The translations under genes were made by a program, and so were the position numbers. This document shows positions 8,395 through 15,975 of a DNA stretch of 64,000 bases, piece by piece (positions within the stretch are counted from its first letter, which is position 1; every line of letters starts with the position of its first letter). The DNA comes from Streptomyces glaucescens (GTDB taxonomy: Bacteria; Actinomycetota; Actinomycetes; Streptomycetales; Streptomycetaceae), in assembly GCF_000761215.1 (NCBI RefSeq), contig NZ_CP009438.1:4791501-4855500 (forward strand), given 5' to 3'. The notes beneath the pieces are model-generated. The model worked only from the letters and a program-made list of their open reading frames with translations, had not been told where the DNA came from and made no database searches.

Positions 8395-9012
8395 TCAGCC
8401 GCCCTGCTGCACTGCCGACGACGGCGGTTCCGCCGCGTCCGGGCGGGTGCGGACCCGCTCGGTGCACTCGTAGCGGCGTGGCGCCTCGCCGCCGGGGCCG
8501 CCCAGGATCACCGAGCCGTCGCCCTCGGCCGCCGCGGAGTCGGAGAACGTGCAGACGATCTGCGCGAGTGCGCGGCCGGCCAGGTCCGACGGCGGTGCGC
8601 TCAGCCGCAGGGTGTCCTCGTGGTCTCCGGGCCGCGGCCCGGAGACCGTCGTACCGCCGGGCACCTCCGTCTCGTACCCGGCCTCCGCCTCGGCCGGCGA
8701 AGGCGGCTCGGCCAGCACGTCCAGCAGCCCCTGCGCCACCAGCACCCGCCGCTCGACGTCCGTCGCGCCCTCCGCGGCCCGCACCGTCCGGTCGACCGTC
8801 ACCAGCGACGAGCCGCACAGCAGGAACACCTGCACCGGGATGCCGCGGGAGGTCCGCGTGGTCACGTCCGGCGAGGTGAGCGAGCAGTTCGCGCGGGACG
8901 GCGCGGGCCCGAAGTCGGTCGGCACCTCCGTGGCCCGGATCCCGCATCCGGTGGCCAGCGCGCCGAGCACGCCGGCGAGCAGGGGAACCGACAGCAGACG
9001 GCGTACGTTCAT
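8395..9012 (-). CDS. Lipoprotein of the afsQ operon
   Basis: Secreted lipoprotein of 205 residues. The signal peptide ends in a lipobox LATGC (Cys23), so the mature protein is membrane-anchored outside the cell. It has five further Cys residues and GerMN-like features (VQVFLLCGSSLVTVDRTV), with no catalytic motif. Its ATG overlaps the afsQ2 stop codon by one base, so translation is coupled. The position suggests it works with the AfsQ2 sensor at the cell surface, for example by modulating the signal; that role is inference. Confidence 0.85.
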   Translation of the reverse strand: MNVRRLLSVPLLAGVLGALATGCGIRATEVPTDFGPAPSRANCSLTSPDVTTRTSRGIPVQVFLLCGSSLVTVDRTVRAAEGATDVERRVLVAQGLLDVLAEPPSPAEAEAGYETEVPGGTTVSGPRPGDHEDTLRLSAPPSDLAGRALAQIVCTFSDSAAAEGDGSVILGGPGGEAPRRYECTERVRTRPDAAEPPSSAVQQGG

Positions 9013-10595
9013 CAGGCACCCTTCCCCTTCGCGGCGCCGCCCGCCTGCTCCGCGGCCTCCTCGGCGTCCCGCCGCGCCACCTCCGAGGCGTCCTTCGGCA
9101 GCCGCAGGGTGAACACCGCACCGCCCTCCGGCGAGTTCGCGGCGGTGATCTCACCCCCGTGGATGTGCGCGTTCTCCAGGGCGATCGACAGGCCGAGCCC
9201 GCTGCCCTCGGAGCGCGGCCGGGAGGCACTGGCCTTGTAGAACCGGTCGAAGACGTGCGGCAGCACGTCCTCCGGGATGCCCGGCCCGTGGTCGCGCACC
9301 GCGATCACCACCTCGTCGTCGTCCTCCCGGACCGACACCCGCACCGGCGATCCGCCGTGCTTGAGCGCGTTGCCGATGAGGTTGGCGAGTATCACGTCCA
9401 GCCGGCGCGGGTCGAGCCGGGCGTGGATGCCGCGCTCGGCGTCCAGATCGACCGCGTCCAGCCAGGCGCGGGCGTCGATGCAGGCGGTGATCTGGTCGGC
9501 GACGTCGACGTCGTCGAGGACCAGGCGGGCGGTGCCCGCGTCGAACCGGGTGACCTCCATCAGGTTCTCGACCAGGTCGTTCAGCCGCCGGGTCTCGCTC
9601 ACCACCAGCCGCACGGCGGGCTCGATCATGGGGTCGATGCCGCCGCCCTCGAACTCCAGCTCCTCCTCCAGCACCTCCGTCACGGCGGTGATCGCGGTCA
9701 GCGGCGTCCGCAGCTCATGGCTCATGTCCGCCACGAACCGCCGGGACGCCTCGTCCCGCGCCGCCATGTCGGCGACCCGCTTCTCCAGCGCCGCCGCCGC
9801 GTTGTTGAACGTCCGCGACAGATCGGCCAGTTCATCGGTGCCGGAGACCCGGAGCCGGGTGTCCAGCTTGCCCTCGCCGAGCCGCCGGGCGGCGACCCCC
9901 AGCCGGTGCACCGGCTTCAGCACGGTCGTGGCGGCGGCCTGCGCCAGCAGCGCGGAGCCGATCAGCGCCAGACCGGTGGCGATCCCCAGCGACCAGGCCA
10001 GCGAGTTGAGGTCCTTCTCCTCCGGCTCCAGCGACTTGAGCATGAACCCGGTCGGCCCGCCGCCGATCACCCGGGTGCCGGCCACCAGGTACGGGGTGCC
10101 GTCGTCGACGGTCCGCTGCCAGTACAGGTGGTACGGCGACCTGTTGCCCGCGGTGAGCGGCTGCCTCTTGTTCACGGCCGCCCGCAGCGAGGCCGGCACG
10201 TCCTCGATCGAGAAGCCGTTCAGGCCGCCCGAACTGCCGTACACCGTCCGGCCGTCGCGGTCCTGGGCGACGAGCAGCACGGTGAACTGCTGCCCGCCCG
10301 CCGCCATCTGGCCCGCGGTGTGCTGCAACTCGTCCCGCCCCGGGTGCTCGGGCAGCGCACCCGCACGGTTCTGCATCTCCTGCTCGAAGTCGCGCAGCAC
10401 CGCGTCCTGGGTGCGGGTGAGCACCGCCTCCCGGTTCAGCCAGTAGGCGATCGCGGACGCCGACACCGCGGCCGTCAGCGCGACCAGCCCGAACACCACC
10501 ACCAGCCGCAGCCGCAGACTCGTCCAGCGCAGCCCCGACAGCACTCCCTTGCGCACCGCGGTCCAGCCGCGGATCCCCCCTTGCCGGTCCGTCAC
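9012..10595 (-). CDS. afsQ2: Sensor histidine kinase AfsQ2
   Basis: Membrane sensor kinase, 527 residues. Order: cytosolic start, TM1 (LRLVVVFGLVALTAAVSASAI), an extracytoplasmic sensing domain of about 150 residues, TM2, HAMP, the phosphoacceptor box HELRTPLTAITAV, then HATPase with the N box NLIGNALKHGG, DHGPGIPEDVL and SGLGLSIALENAHIHGG. It phosphorylates AfsQ1; in S. coelicolor this system responds to nitrogen-rich (glutamate) conditions and controls antibiotic production and development. The GTG start overlaps the afsQ1 stop as GTGA, showing translational coupling. Confidence 0.95.
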   Translation of the reverse strand: MTDRQGGIRGWTAVRKGVLSGLRWTSLRLRLVVVFGLVALTAAVSASAIAYWLNREAVLTRTQDAVLRDFEQEMQNRAGALPEHPGRDELQHTAGQMAAGGQQFTVLLVAQDRDGRTVYGSSGGLNGFSIEDVPASLRAAVNKRQPLTAGNRSPYHLYWQRTVDDGTPYLVAGTRVIGGGPTGFMLKSLEPEEKDLNSLAWSLGIATGLALIGSALLAQAAATTVLKPVHRLGVAARRLGEGKLDTRLRVSGTDELADLSRTFNNAAAALEKRVADMAARDEASRRFVADMSHELRTPLTAITAVTEVLEEELEFEGGGIDPMIEPAVRLVVSETRRLNDLVENLMEVTRFDAGTARLVLDDVDVADQITACIDARAWLDAVDLDAERGIHARLDPRRLDVILANLIGNALKHGGSPVRVSVREDDDEVVIAVRDHGPGIPEDVLPHVFDRFYKASASRPRSEGSGLGLSIALENAHIHGGEITAANSPEGGAVFTLRLPKDASEVARRDAEEAAEQAGGAAKGKGA

Positions 10596-11269
10596 TGAGG
10601 CGGATCCAGCCGGTAGCCCACACCGCGGACGGTACGGATCAGCGTCGGGGACGACGGCACGTCCTCGACCTTCGCGCGCAGCCGCTGGACACAGGCGTCC
10701 ACCAGGCGCGAGTCACCGAGGTAGTCGTGCTCCCACACCAGACGCAGCAGCTGCTGCCGGGACAGGGCCTGGCCGGGCCGCCGGCTCAGCTCCAGGAGCA
10801 GCCGCAGCTCGGTCGGCGTGAGCTGCAGGTCCTCCCCGTTCTTCGTCACCGTCATCGCCGCACGGTCGATGACCAGGCTGCCGAAGCTCGCCGCGTCGTT
10901 CGACTCGCGCTCCCCGCGCCGCAGCACGGCCCGGATCCGGGCGTCGAGCACCCGCCCCTGCACCGGCTTGACCACGTAGTCGTCGGCGCCGGACTCCAGG
11001 CCCACCACCACGTCGATGTCATCGCTGCGCGCGGTCAGCAGGATGATCGGCAACTGGTCCGTGCGCCGGATGCGCCGGCACACCTCGAAGCCGTCGATGC
11101 CGGGCAGCATCACATCCAGCACGATCAGATCCGGCCGCTGCTCGCGCAGCAGTTTCAGACCGTCCTCACCACTGGCAGCGGTCGCCACGCGGTGTCCCTG
11201 GCGCGTCAGTGAGAGCTCCAGGGCCGTACGGATGGCGTCGTCGTCCTCGATCAGCAACAGGGAAGGCAC
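10592..11269 (-). CDS. afsQ1: Response regulator AfsQ1
   Basis: OmpR/PhoB-class response regulator of 225 residues, exactly the length of S. coelicolor AfsQ1. The receiver domain has acidic pocket EDDDA, phospho-Asp52 in IVLDVMLPG, Thr in LLTAR and Lys in VVKPV. The C-terminal winged helix is TPTELRLLLELSRRPGQALS through VDACVQRLRAKVE. The GTG at 11269 (VPSLLLIEDDD) is chosen because it restores the family length; the reading frame stays open far upstream without coding character. First gene of the afsQ1-afsQ2-lipoprotein operon, divergent from sigQ. Confidence 0.96.
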   Translation of the reverse strand: MPSLLLIEDDDAIRTALELSLTRQGHRVATAASGEDGLKLLREQRPDLIVLDVMLPGIDGFEVCRRIRRTDQLPIILLTARSDDIDVVVGLESGADDYVVKPVQGRVLDARIRAVLRRGERESNDAASFGSLVIDRAAMTVTKNGEDLQLTPTELRLLLELSRRPGQALSRQQLLRLVWEHDYLGDSRLVDACVQRLRAKVEDVPSSPTLIRTVRGVGYRLDPPQ

Positions 11270-11328
11270 GGGCTCATTCTGGCCCATGGCCGTGCCGGAT
11301 TCGACACTCGGGCGGCGGCCGTACCCCT

Positions 11329-11344
11329 GTGACAGGTCTGTGAC
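11329..11344. promoter_or_regulatory. AfsQ1-binding site between afsQ1 and sigQ
   Basis: Direct repeat GTGAC-N6-GTGAC in the 171-bp region between divergent afsQ1 and sigQ. It matches the published AfsQ1 consensus GTnAC-N6-GTnAC, and sigQ is a known AfsQ1 target in S. coelicolor. Confidence 0.85.
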
Positions 11345-11440
11345 AGTCGGCGGACACGGCCATGAAGTCCCCCCGGCAAGCTTTTCGACACAGCACGGAA
11401 GCAGGACCGAACACCGGAAGTCCACGACGGGGGGCGCGAG

Positions 11441-12208
11441 ATGAACACGCTGCACGGCACCAGCACCAGCGCAGTGATCACGCGTCTGCACGACGTGCAC
11501 ACGCACCGGGGTTCCGAGAAGTCCGGTGCCGTGAGCGGGCGGGGGTGCGCTCGCGGCACCGGGCGTCAGCACACCGCCTCTGCGCAGCAAGGGCGCCAGC
11601 CCTACATGACGGTGGTTGACGGTTTCACGGGGGAGCCGCACGGGGGAGCCGCGTACAGGGAGGAACCGGGGGAGCGCCGCTCGCTGTCGGAGGCCGAGTT
11701 CACGGCCTACGTCCAGGAGCGCCGCGCCTCCCTGTACGCCACCGCCTACCACCTCACCGGCGACCGCTTCGAGGCCGAGGACCTGCTCCAGAGCGCGCTG
11801 TTCTCGACGTACCGGGCGTGGGACCGGATCAGCGACAAGGCGGCGGTCGGCGGGTACCTCCGCCGCACCATGACCAATCTGCACATCAGCGCCTGGCGGC
11901 GCCGCAAGCTCAACGAGTACCCGACCGAGGAACTGCCGGAGACGGCCGGTGACACGGACGCGATGCGCGGCACCGAGCTGCGCGCCGTCCTGTGGCAGGC
12001 GCTGGCCCGGCTGCCCGAGCTCCAGCGCACCATGCTGGTCCTGCGCTACTACGAGGGCCGCACGGACCCGGAGATCGCGGACATCCTCGACATCAGTGTC
12101 GGCACGGTGAAGTCCAGCATCTGGCGCTCGCTGCGCCGGCTGCGCGAGGACGAGGTCCTCAGCTTCGGCCGTGACGAGGAGGACGCCTTCGGGGAGCTCG
12201 TCGCCTGA
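11441..12208 (+). CDS. sigQ: RNA polymerase ECF sigma factor SigQ
   Basis: SigE-family ECF sigma factor, 255 residues. A ~75-residue unstructured N-terminal part is followed by region 2 (LSEAEFTAYVQERRASLYAT, FEAEDLLQSALFSTYRAW) and region 4 (LARLPELQRTMLVLRYYEGR, DILDISVGTVKSSIWRSLRRLR). In S. coelicolor SigQ is activated by AfsQ1 and acts in the nitrogen/antibiotic response. ATG 11441 is used; internal ATG 11607 (MTVVDG) would give a more typical sigma length and cannot be excluded. Divergent from afsQ1 with the AfsQ1 box between them. Confidence 0.93.
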   Translation: MNTLHGTSTSAVITRLHDVHTHRGSEKSGAVSGRGCARGTGRQHTASAQQGRQPYMTVVDGFTGEPHGGAAYREEPGERRSLSEAEFTAYVQERRASLYATAYHLTGDRFEAEDLLQSALFSTYRAWDRISDKAAVGGYLRRTMTNLHISAWRRRKLNEYPTEELPETAGDTDAMRGTELRAVLWQALARLPELQRTMLVLRYYEGRTDPEIADILDISVGTVKSSIWRSLRRLREDEVLSFGRDEEDAFGELVA

Positions 12209-12214
12209 AGGTAC

Positions 12215-12277
12215 GGGGGGACACGGGGGAACGGCCAGGGAGGGGGCCCTGGGGGGATCCACGGGGGATCACGGGGG
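12215..12277 (+). other. G-rich tract with G-quadruplex potential downstream of sigQ
   Basis: Seven runs of three to six G, separated by 1-8 bases, lie on the + strand within 63 bp just after the sigQ stop codon. No gene occupies 12209-12400. A quadruplex in the sigQ 3' UTR or DNA is possible. Confidence 0.5.
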
Positions 12278-12400
12278 AAAGAGGAGCGGGGCTGGAGGGC
12301 CGGGGGGTCCGTCCAGTCCCGTTCTGCCGTTCCCGGCGGGCCGGCGGGCCCGCGCCTTCCGCTGTTCCCGTCGCGCCGTCGCGGACGGCCGGCCTGCCGG

Positions 12401-13036
12401 TCAGACCGCCGTGGGCGCCGCCGGGTGCCGGCCGGCCGCCGCTGCCGCCAGCCGGCGCAGCGCCTCGTCCCGGTCGCACGCGTACGCGCCGAGCGCGGTC
12501 TGGCGGGCCACGATGGACCGCTCGTCGCGCATCAGCCGCCAGCCACGGCGCAGCAGGAACGGCACCGACTTGCGGCCTTCCTTGAGGTCCCGCAGGAAGC
12601 GCCGGCGGAACGTCGTCACCGCGCCCCGGCTCAGGCAGAGCGCGTCGGCCAGCAGACCGAGCTCCCGGCAGCGGGCGACGATCTCGGCGGCGAAGATGCC
12701 CTCCGCGATGAACAGCGGGGCCCGCCCGATGTCGACGGCGTCCGCGCCGGTGCGGGCGCTGAGCGAGATGTCGTAGACGGGAACGTCTGTACGGCCGGTG
12801 CGGCACAGGTCCTCGATGGCGGCGATCGCGGCGTCCGCGTCCCACGACCCGGGGTGGTCCCAGTCGATGTCGGAGCTTCCCGGCACCAGCGGCAGCGTCG
12901 GGTCGGTGCCCTCCTTGTAGAAGTCGTCGAGCCGCAGCACCGGCAGGCCGGAGCGGGCCGCGAGAAGGGACTTGCCGGAGCCGGAAGGGCCGCAGAGCAG
13001 CACGACTCGGCCGGGTATGGGCGGATGGGAGCTCAC
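12401..13036 (-). CDS. Uridine/nucleoside kinase-like P-loop protein
   Basis: P-loop kinase of the uridine kinase/phosphoribulokinase superfamily, 211 residues. The Walker A sequence GPSGSGKSLLAAR is near the N-terminus. LRLDDFYKEGTDP and DWDHPGSWD follow, matching the DxFY and DHP(x)S substrate loops of uridine kinases. FIAEGIFAAEIV resembles the Walker B-like segment. It may phosphorylate a nucleoside, fitting the local salvage genes, but the exact substrate is not fixed by sequence. GTG 13036 is chosen; upstream codons are poor coding sequence. Divergent from the secreted protein at 13165. Confidence 0.75.
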   Translation of the reverse strand: MSSHPPIPGRVVLLCGPSGSGKSLLAARSGLPVLRLDDFYKEGTDPTLPLVPGSSDIDWDHPGSWDADAAIAAIEDLCRTGRTDVPVYDISLSARTGADAVDIGRAPLFIAEGIFAAEIVARCRELGLLADALCLSRGAVTTFRRRFLRDLKEGRKSVPFLLRRGWRLMRDERSIVARQTALGAYACDRDEALRRLAAAAAGRHPAAPTAV

Positions 13037-13164
13037 GGGACACCAGTGTGAGGCATCGGGCGGCCCGTCAACGACCCCGCGGGTCGGCTTTGATGCGCGC
13101 GTCACACCTCAACTACGCTGCGCGTCGACACGATTACCCTCCGCCCCGGAAGGTGGCAGCAGCC

Positions 13165-13569
13165 ATGGCCCGACACGCGTCCCCCCGCAAGCCCGCCGCC
13201 CGGCGTGCCCTGATCGCCCTCGCGACCGCGGGAGCGGCGCTGGGAGCCGGCGCCGGAACGGCCGCCGCCGGCGCCGAGCCGGTCGCCGGTGCGCCGCACT
13301 CGCGGCCGGCCGGCCTCGGCGAGATCGACCCGCAGGCCGGGTACCAGGCGCTGACCGGCACGGTCGGCCACGCCGCCGGCCCGGTCGCCGGCCTGAAGCC
13401 CAACCCGCTCGCCGGCACCGGCGTCGACCCCCTCGACAACGGCGTCGGCACCCGGCTCGCCGACTTCCAGCCGGTGGACTCCCGATCGGTGACCGGCCCG
13501 TTCGCCCAGGCCGAGTCGATCGGCAGCATGCCCGGCGTGGCGCGGGCGGCGGGGCCGCTGGCCGGCTAG
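13165..13569 (+). CDS. Small secreted protein, Ala/Gly-rich
   Basis: Exported protein of 134 residues. An Arg/Lys-rich N-terminus (MARHASPRKPAARR) is followed by a hydrophobic Ala/Gly core and likely cleavage near AAA-GAE, about residue 36. The mature part is Gly/Pro/Ala-rich with short VAG/LAG repeats and no known domain. ATG 13165 follows a GGAAGG site. A strong hairpin follows the stop. It resembles the small secreted protein at 6942 in overall design (signal peptide, low-complexity body, strong terminator); the two flank the afsQ/sigQ locus. Function unknown. Confidence 0.65.
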   Translation: MARHASPRKPAARRALIALATAGAALGAGAGTAAAGAEPVAGAPHSRPAGLGEIDPQAGYQALTGTVGHAAGPVAGLKPNPLAGTGVDPLDNGVGTRLADFQPVDSRSVTGPFAQAESIGSMPGVARAAGPLAG

Positions 13570-13579
13570 GCGGCAGGCA

Positions 13580-13625
13580 GAGAGGGCCGCGTCCGCCCCG
13601 GACGGGGAGCGGACGCGGCCCTCTC
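13580..13625. terminator. Hairpin terminator
   Basis: Perfect 17-bp arms (13580-13596 and 13609-13625) with a 12-bp loop, between the convergent secreted protein gene and the aldehyde dehydrogenase operon. Confidence 0.85.
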
Positions 13626-13653
13626 GTGTGCGGGCCGCGCGGCCGGTGCTCCG

Positions 13654-14541
13654 TCAGTACGAGGAGCCGGAGGCGCCCAGGGAGCCCGTGGGGTGCCAGA
13701 CCGTCTTGGTCTCCAGGAAGGCCGCCATGCGGTCGGTGCCGGGCGTCGCGAACCAGTCGTCCACAGGCTGTGGACGCAGCACGCGCTTGAGGTTGTCGGC
13801 CGCGGCGATCTCCAGCTCCTTCGCCAGGTCCTCGCCGGCACCCGCGAGGTCGATCGCGTTGACGCCCTGGTGCGCGGCGAGGGGCGCCGCGATCTCCGCC
13901 GTACGGCCGGAGAGGATGTTCACCACGCCGCCGGGCAGGTCGGAGGTGGCCAGCACCTCGCCCAGGGACAGGGCGGGGAGCGGGGCCTTCTCCGAGGCGA
14001 TCACGACCGCCGTGTTGCCCGTCGCGATCACCGGGGCGACCACCGAGACCAGTCCCAGGAACGACGACTCCTGCGGGGCCACGACCGCCACCACGCCCGT
14101 CGGCTCGGGGGTGGACAGGTTGAAGAACGGACCGGCGACCGGATTGGCGCCGCCGAGCACCTGGGCGATCTTGTCGGTCCAGCCCGCGTACCAGACCCAG
14201 CGGTCGATGGTCGCCTCGACCTGCTCGGTCGCCTTGGACTTCGACAGGCCCTCGGCGTCCGCGACCTCGTGCGCGAACTGGCTCCTGCGGCCCTCCAGCA
14301 TCTCCGCCACGCGGTAGAGGATCTGACCCCGGTTGTACGCCGTCGCGCCGGACCAGCCGCCGAACGCCTTGCGGGCGGCGACGACCGCGTCACGGGCGTC
14401 CTTGCGGGACGACTGCGGTGCGTTGGCCAGCCACTTGCCCTTGGAGTCCGCCACCTCGTACACCCGGCCGCTCTCGGAACGCGGGAACTTCCCGCCGACG
14501 TACAGCTTGTAGGTCTTCAGAACGGAAAGTCGCTCAGACAT
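13654..14541 (-). CDS. Half-length aldehyde dehydrogenase-like protein without catalytic cysteine
   Basis: 295-residue protein of the aldehyde dehydrogenase superfamily, against about 480 for a full enzyme. The NAD-binding part is recognisable (LYVGGKFPRSESGRVYEV at the N-terminus, GVVAVVAPQESSFLGLVSVV, LPGGVVNILSG). The sequence contains no Cys at all, and the expected catalytic Cys and general-base Glu segments are absent or degraded. It is therefore likely a pseudoenzyme, resembling the inactive second ALDH domain of ALDH16 proteins, and may partner the intact enzyme upstream. Its start overlaps that gene's stop by 8 bp. Last gene of the deoC operon. Confidence 0.85.
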   Translation of the reverse strand: MSERLSVLKTYKLYVGGKFPRSESGRVYEVADSKGKWLANAPQSSRKDARDAVVAARKAFGGWSGATAYNRGQILYRVAEMLEGRRSQFAHEVADAEGLSKSKATEQVEATIDRWVWYAGWTDKIAQVLGGANPVAGPFFNLSTPEPTGVVAVVAPQESSFLGLVSVVAPVIATGNTAVVIASEKAPLPALSLGEVLATSDLPGGVVNILSGRTAEIAAPLAAHQGVNAIDLAGAGEDLAKELEIAAADNLKRVLRPQPVDDWFATPGTDRMAAFLETKTVWHPTGSLGASGSSY

Positions 14542-15970
14542 CGAGGTAAGCCTCCAGGCCGTGCCGGCCGCCCTCGCGGCCGAAGCCCGACTCCTTGTAG
14601 CCGCCGAACGGCGAGGTCGGGTCGAACTTGTTGAACGTGTTGGACCAGACGACGCCCGCCCGGAGCTTGCCGGCCACCGCCAGGATGCGGGAGCCCTTCT
14701 CCGTCCAGATGCCCGCGGACAGGCCGTACGGCGTGTTGTTGGCCTTGGCGACGGCCTCGTCCGGCGTGCGGAACGTCAGCACCGACAGGACCGGGCCGAA
14801 GATCTCGTCGCGGGCGATGGTGTGGGCCTGGGTGACGTTCGTGAACAGCGTCGGGGCGAACCAGTAGCCGCTCTCCGGCAGCTCGCAGGCCGGGGACCAG
14901 CGCTCGGCGCCCTCCGCCTCGCCCTGCTCGGCGAGGGCCGTGATCCGGGCCAGCTGCTCCGCGGAGTTGATCGCGCCGATGTCGGTGTTCTTGTCCAGCG
15001 GGTCGCCCAGGCGCAGGGTGGAGAGCCTGCGCTTGAGGGAGTCCAGCAGCTCGTCGTGGATCGACTCCTGCACCAGCAGGCGGCTGCCCGCGCAGCACAC
15101 CTGGCCCTGGTTGAAGAAGATGCCGGTGACGATGCCCTCGACGGCCTGGTCGATGGGCGCGTCGTCGAAGACGATGTTGGCGCCCTTGCCGCCCAGCTCC
15201 AGGGTGAGCTTCTTGCGGGTGCCCGCGACCGTGCGGGCGATCTCCTTGCCGACCGCGGTGGAGCCGGTGAAGGCGACCTTGTCCACACCCGGGTGGGCGA
15301 CCAGCGCGGCGCCGGCGTCGCCGTAGCCCGGGAGGATGTTGACGACGCCCCTGGGCAGGCCCGCCTGGCGGCAGATGTCCGCGAAGAACAGGGCGGAGAG
15401 CGGGGTCGTCTCGGCCGGCTTCAGCACGACCGTGTTGCCGGCCGCCAGCGCCGGGGCGATCTTCCACGCCAGCATCAGCAGCGGGAAGTTCCACGGGATG
15501 ACCTGGCCCGCGACGCCGAGCGGGCGCGGGTTCGCGCCGAGGCCCGCGTGGCCGAGCTTGTCGGCCCAGCCCGCGTAGTAGAAGAAGTGGGCGGCGACCA
15601 GGGGGAGGTCCGCGTCGCGCGTCTCCCTGATGGGCTTGCCGTTGTCCAGGGTCTCGAGGACGGCCAGCTCGCGGCTGCGCTCCTGGATGATCCGCGCGAT
15701 GCGGAACAGGTACTTGGCGCGCTCGGCGCCGGGCAGCGCCGACCACTTCTCGAAGGCCTTGCGGGCGGCCCTCACCGCGCGGTCCACGTCCGCCTCGCCG
15801 GCCTGGGCGATCTCGGAGAGGACCTCCTCGGTGGACGGCGAGACGGTCTTGAAGACCTTGCCGTCGGCCGCCTCGGCGAACTCTCCGTCGATGAAGAGGC
15901 CGTAGGAGGGTGCGATGTCGACGACCGAGCGGGACTCGGGCGCGGGGGCGTATGCGAATGCCGATGCCAT
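14534..15970 (-). CDS. Aldehyde dehydrogenase (NAD-dependent)
   Basis: Full-length aldehyde dehydrogenase, 478 residues, oxidising an aldehyde to its acid with NAD(P). Visible signatures: PWNFPLLMLAWK, FTGSTAVGKEI in the Rossmann part, the general-base Glu in LELGGKGANIVF, the catalytic Cys in FFNQGQVCCAGSRLLVQ, and EIFGPVLSVLTF. It starts 5 bp after the deoC stop, so co-transcription is near certain. Because DeoC releases acetaldehyde, acetaldehyde is the obvious candidate substrate; that is inference from context. Confidence 0.92.
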   Translation of the reverse strand: MASAFAYAPAPESRSVVDIAPSYGLFIDGEFAEAADGKVFKTVSPSTEEVLSEIAQAGEADVDRAVRAARKAFEKWSALPGAERAKYLFRIARIIQERSRELAVLETLDNGKPIRETRDADLPLVAAHFFYYAGWADKLGHAGLGANPRPLGVAGQVIPWNFPLLMLAWKIAPALAAGNTVVLKPAETTPLSALFFADICRQAGLPRGVVNILPGYGDAGAALVAHPGVDKVAFTGSTAVGKEIARTVAGTRKKLTLELGGKGANIVFDDAPIDQAVEGIVTGIFFNQGQVCCAGSRLLVQESIHDELLDSLKRRLSTLRLGDPLDKNTDIGAINSAEQLARITALAEQGEAEGAERWSPACELPESGYWFAPTLFTNVTQAHTIARDEIFGPVLSVLTFRTPDEAVAKANNTPYGLSAGIWTEKGSRILAVAGKLRAGVVWSNTFNKFDPTSPFGGYKESGFGREGGRHGLEAYLDV

Positions 15971-15975
15971 GGTGA

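Noticed and set aside
13117..13142. Sequence resembling the CTACGCGCGTAG operator (CTACGCTGCGCGT) between the nucleoside kinase-like gene and the secreted protein gene
   Set aside because: It is not a palindrome and the half-site spacing differs, so I did not add it to the regulon. A binding assay could change that.
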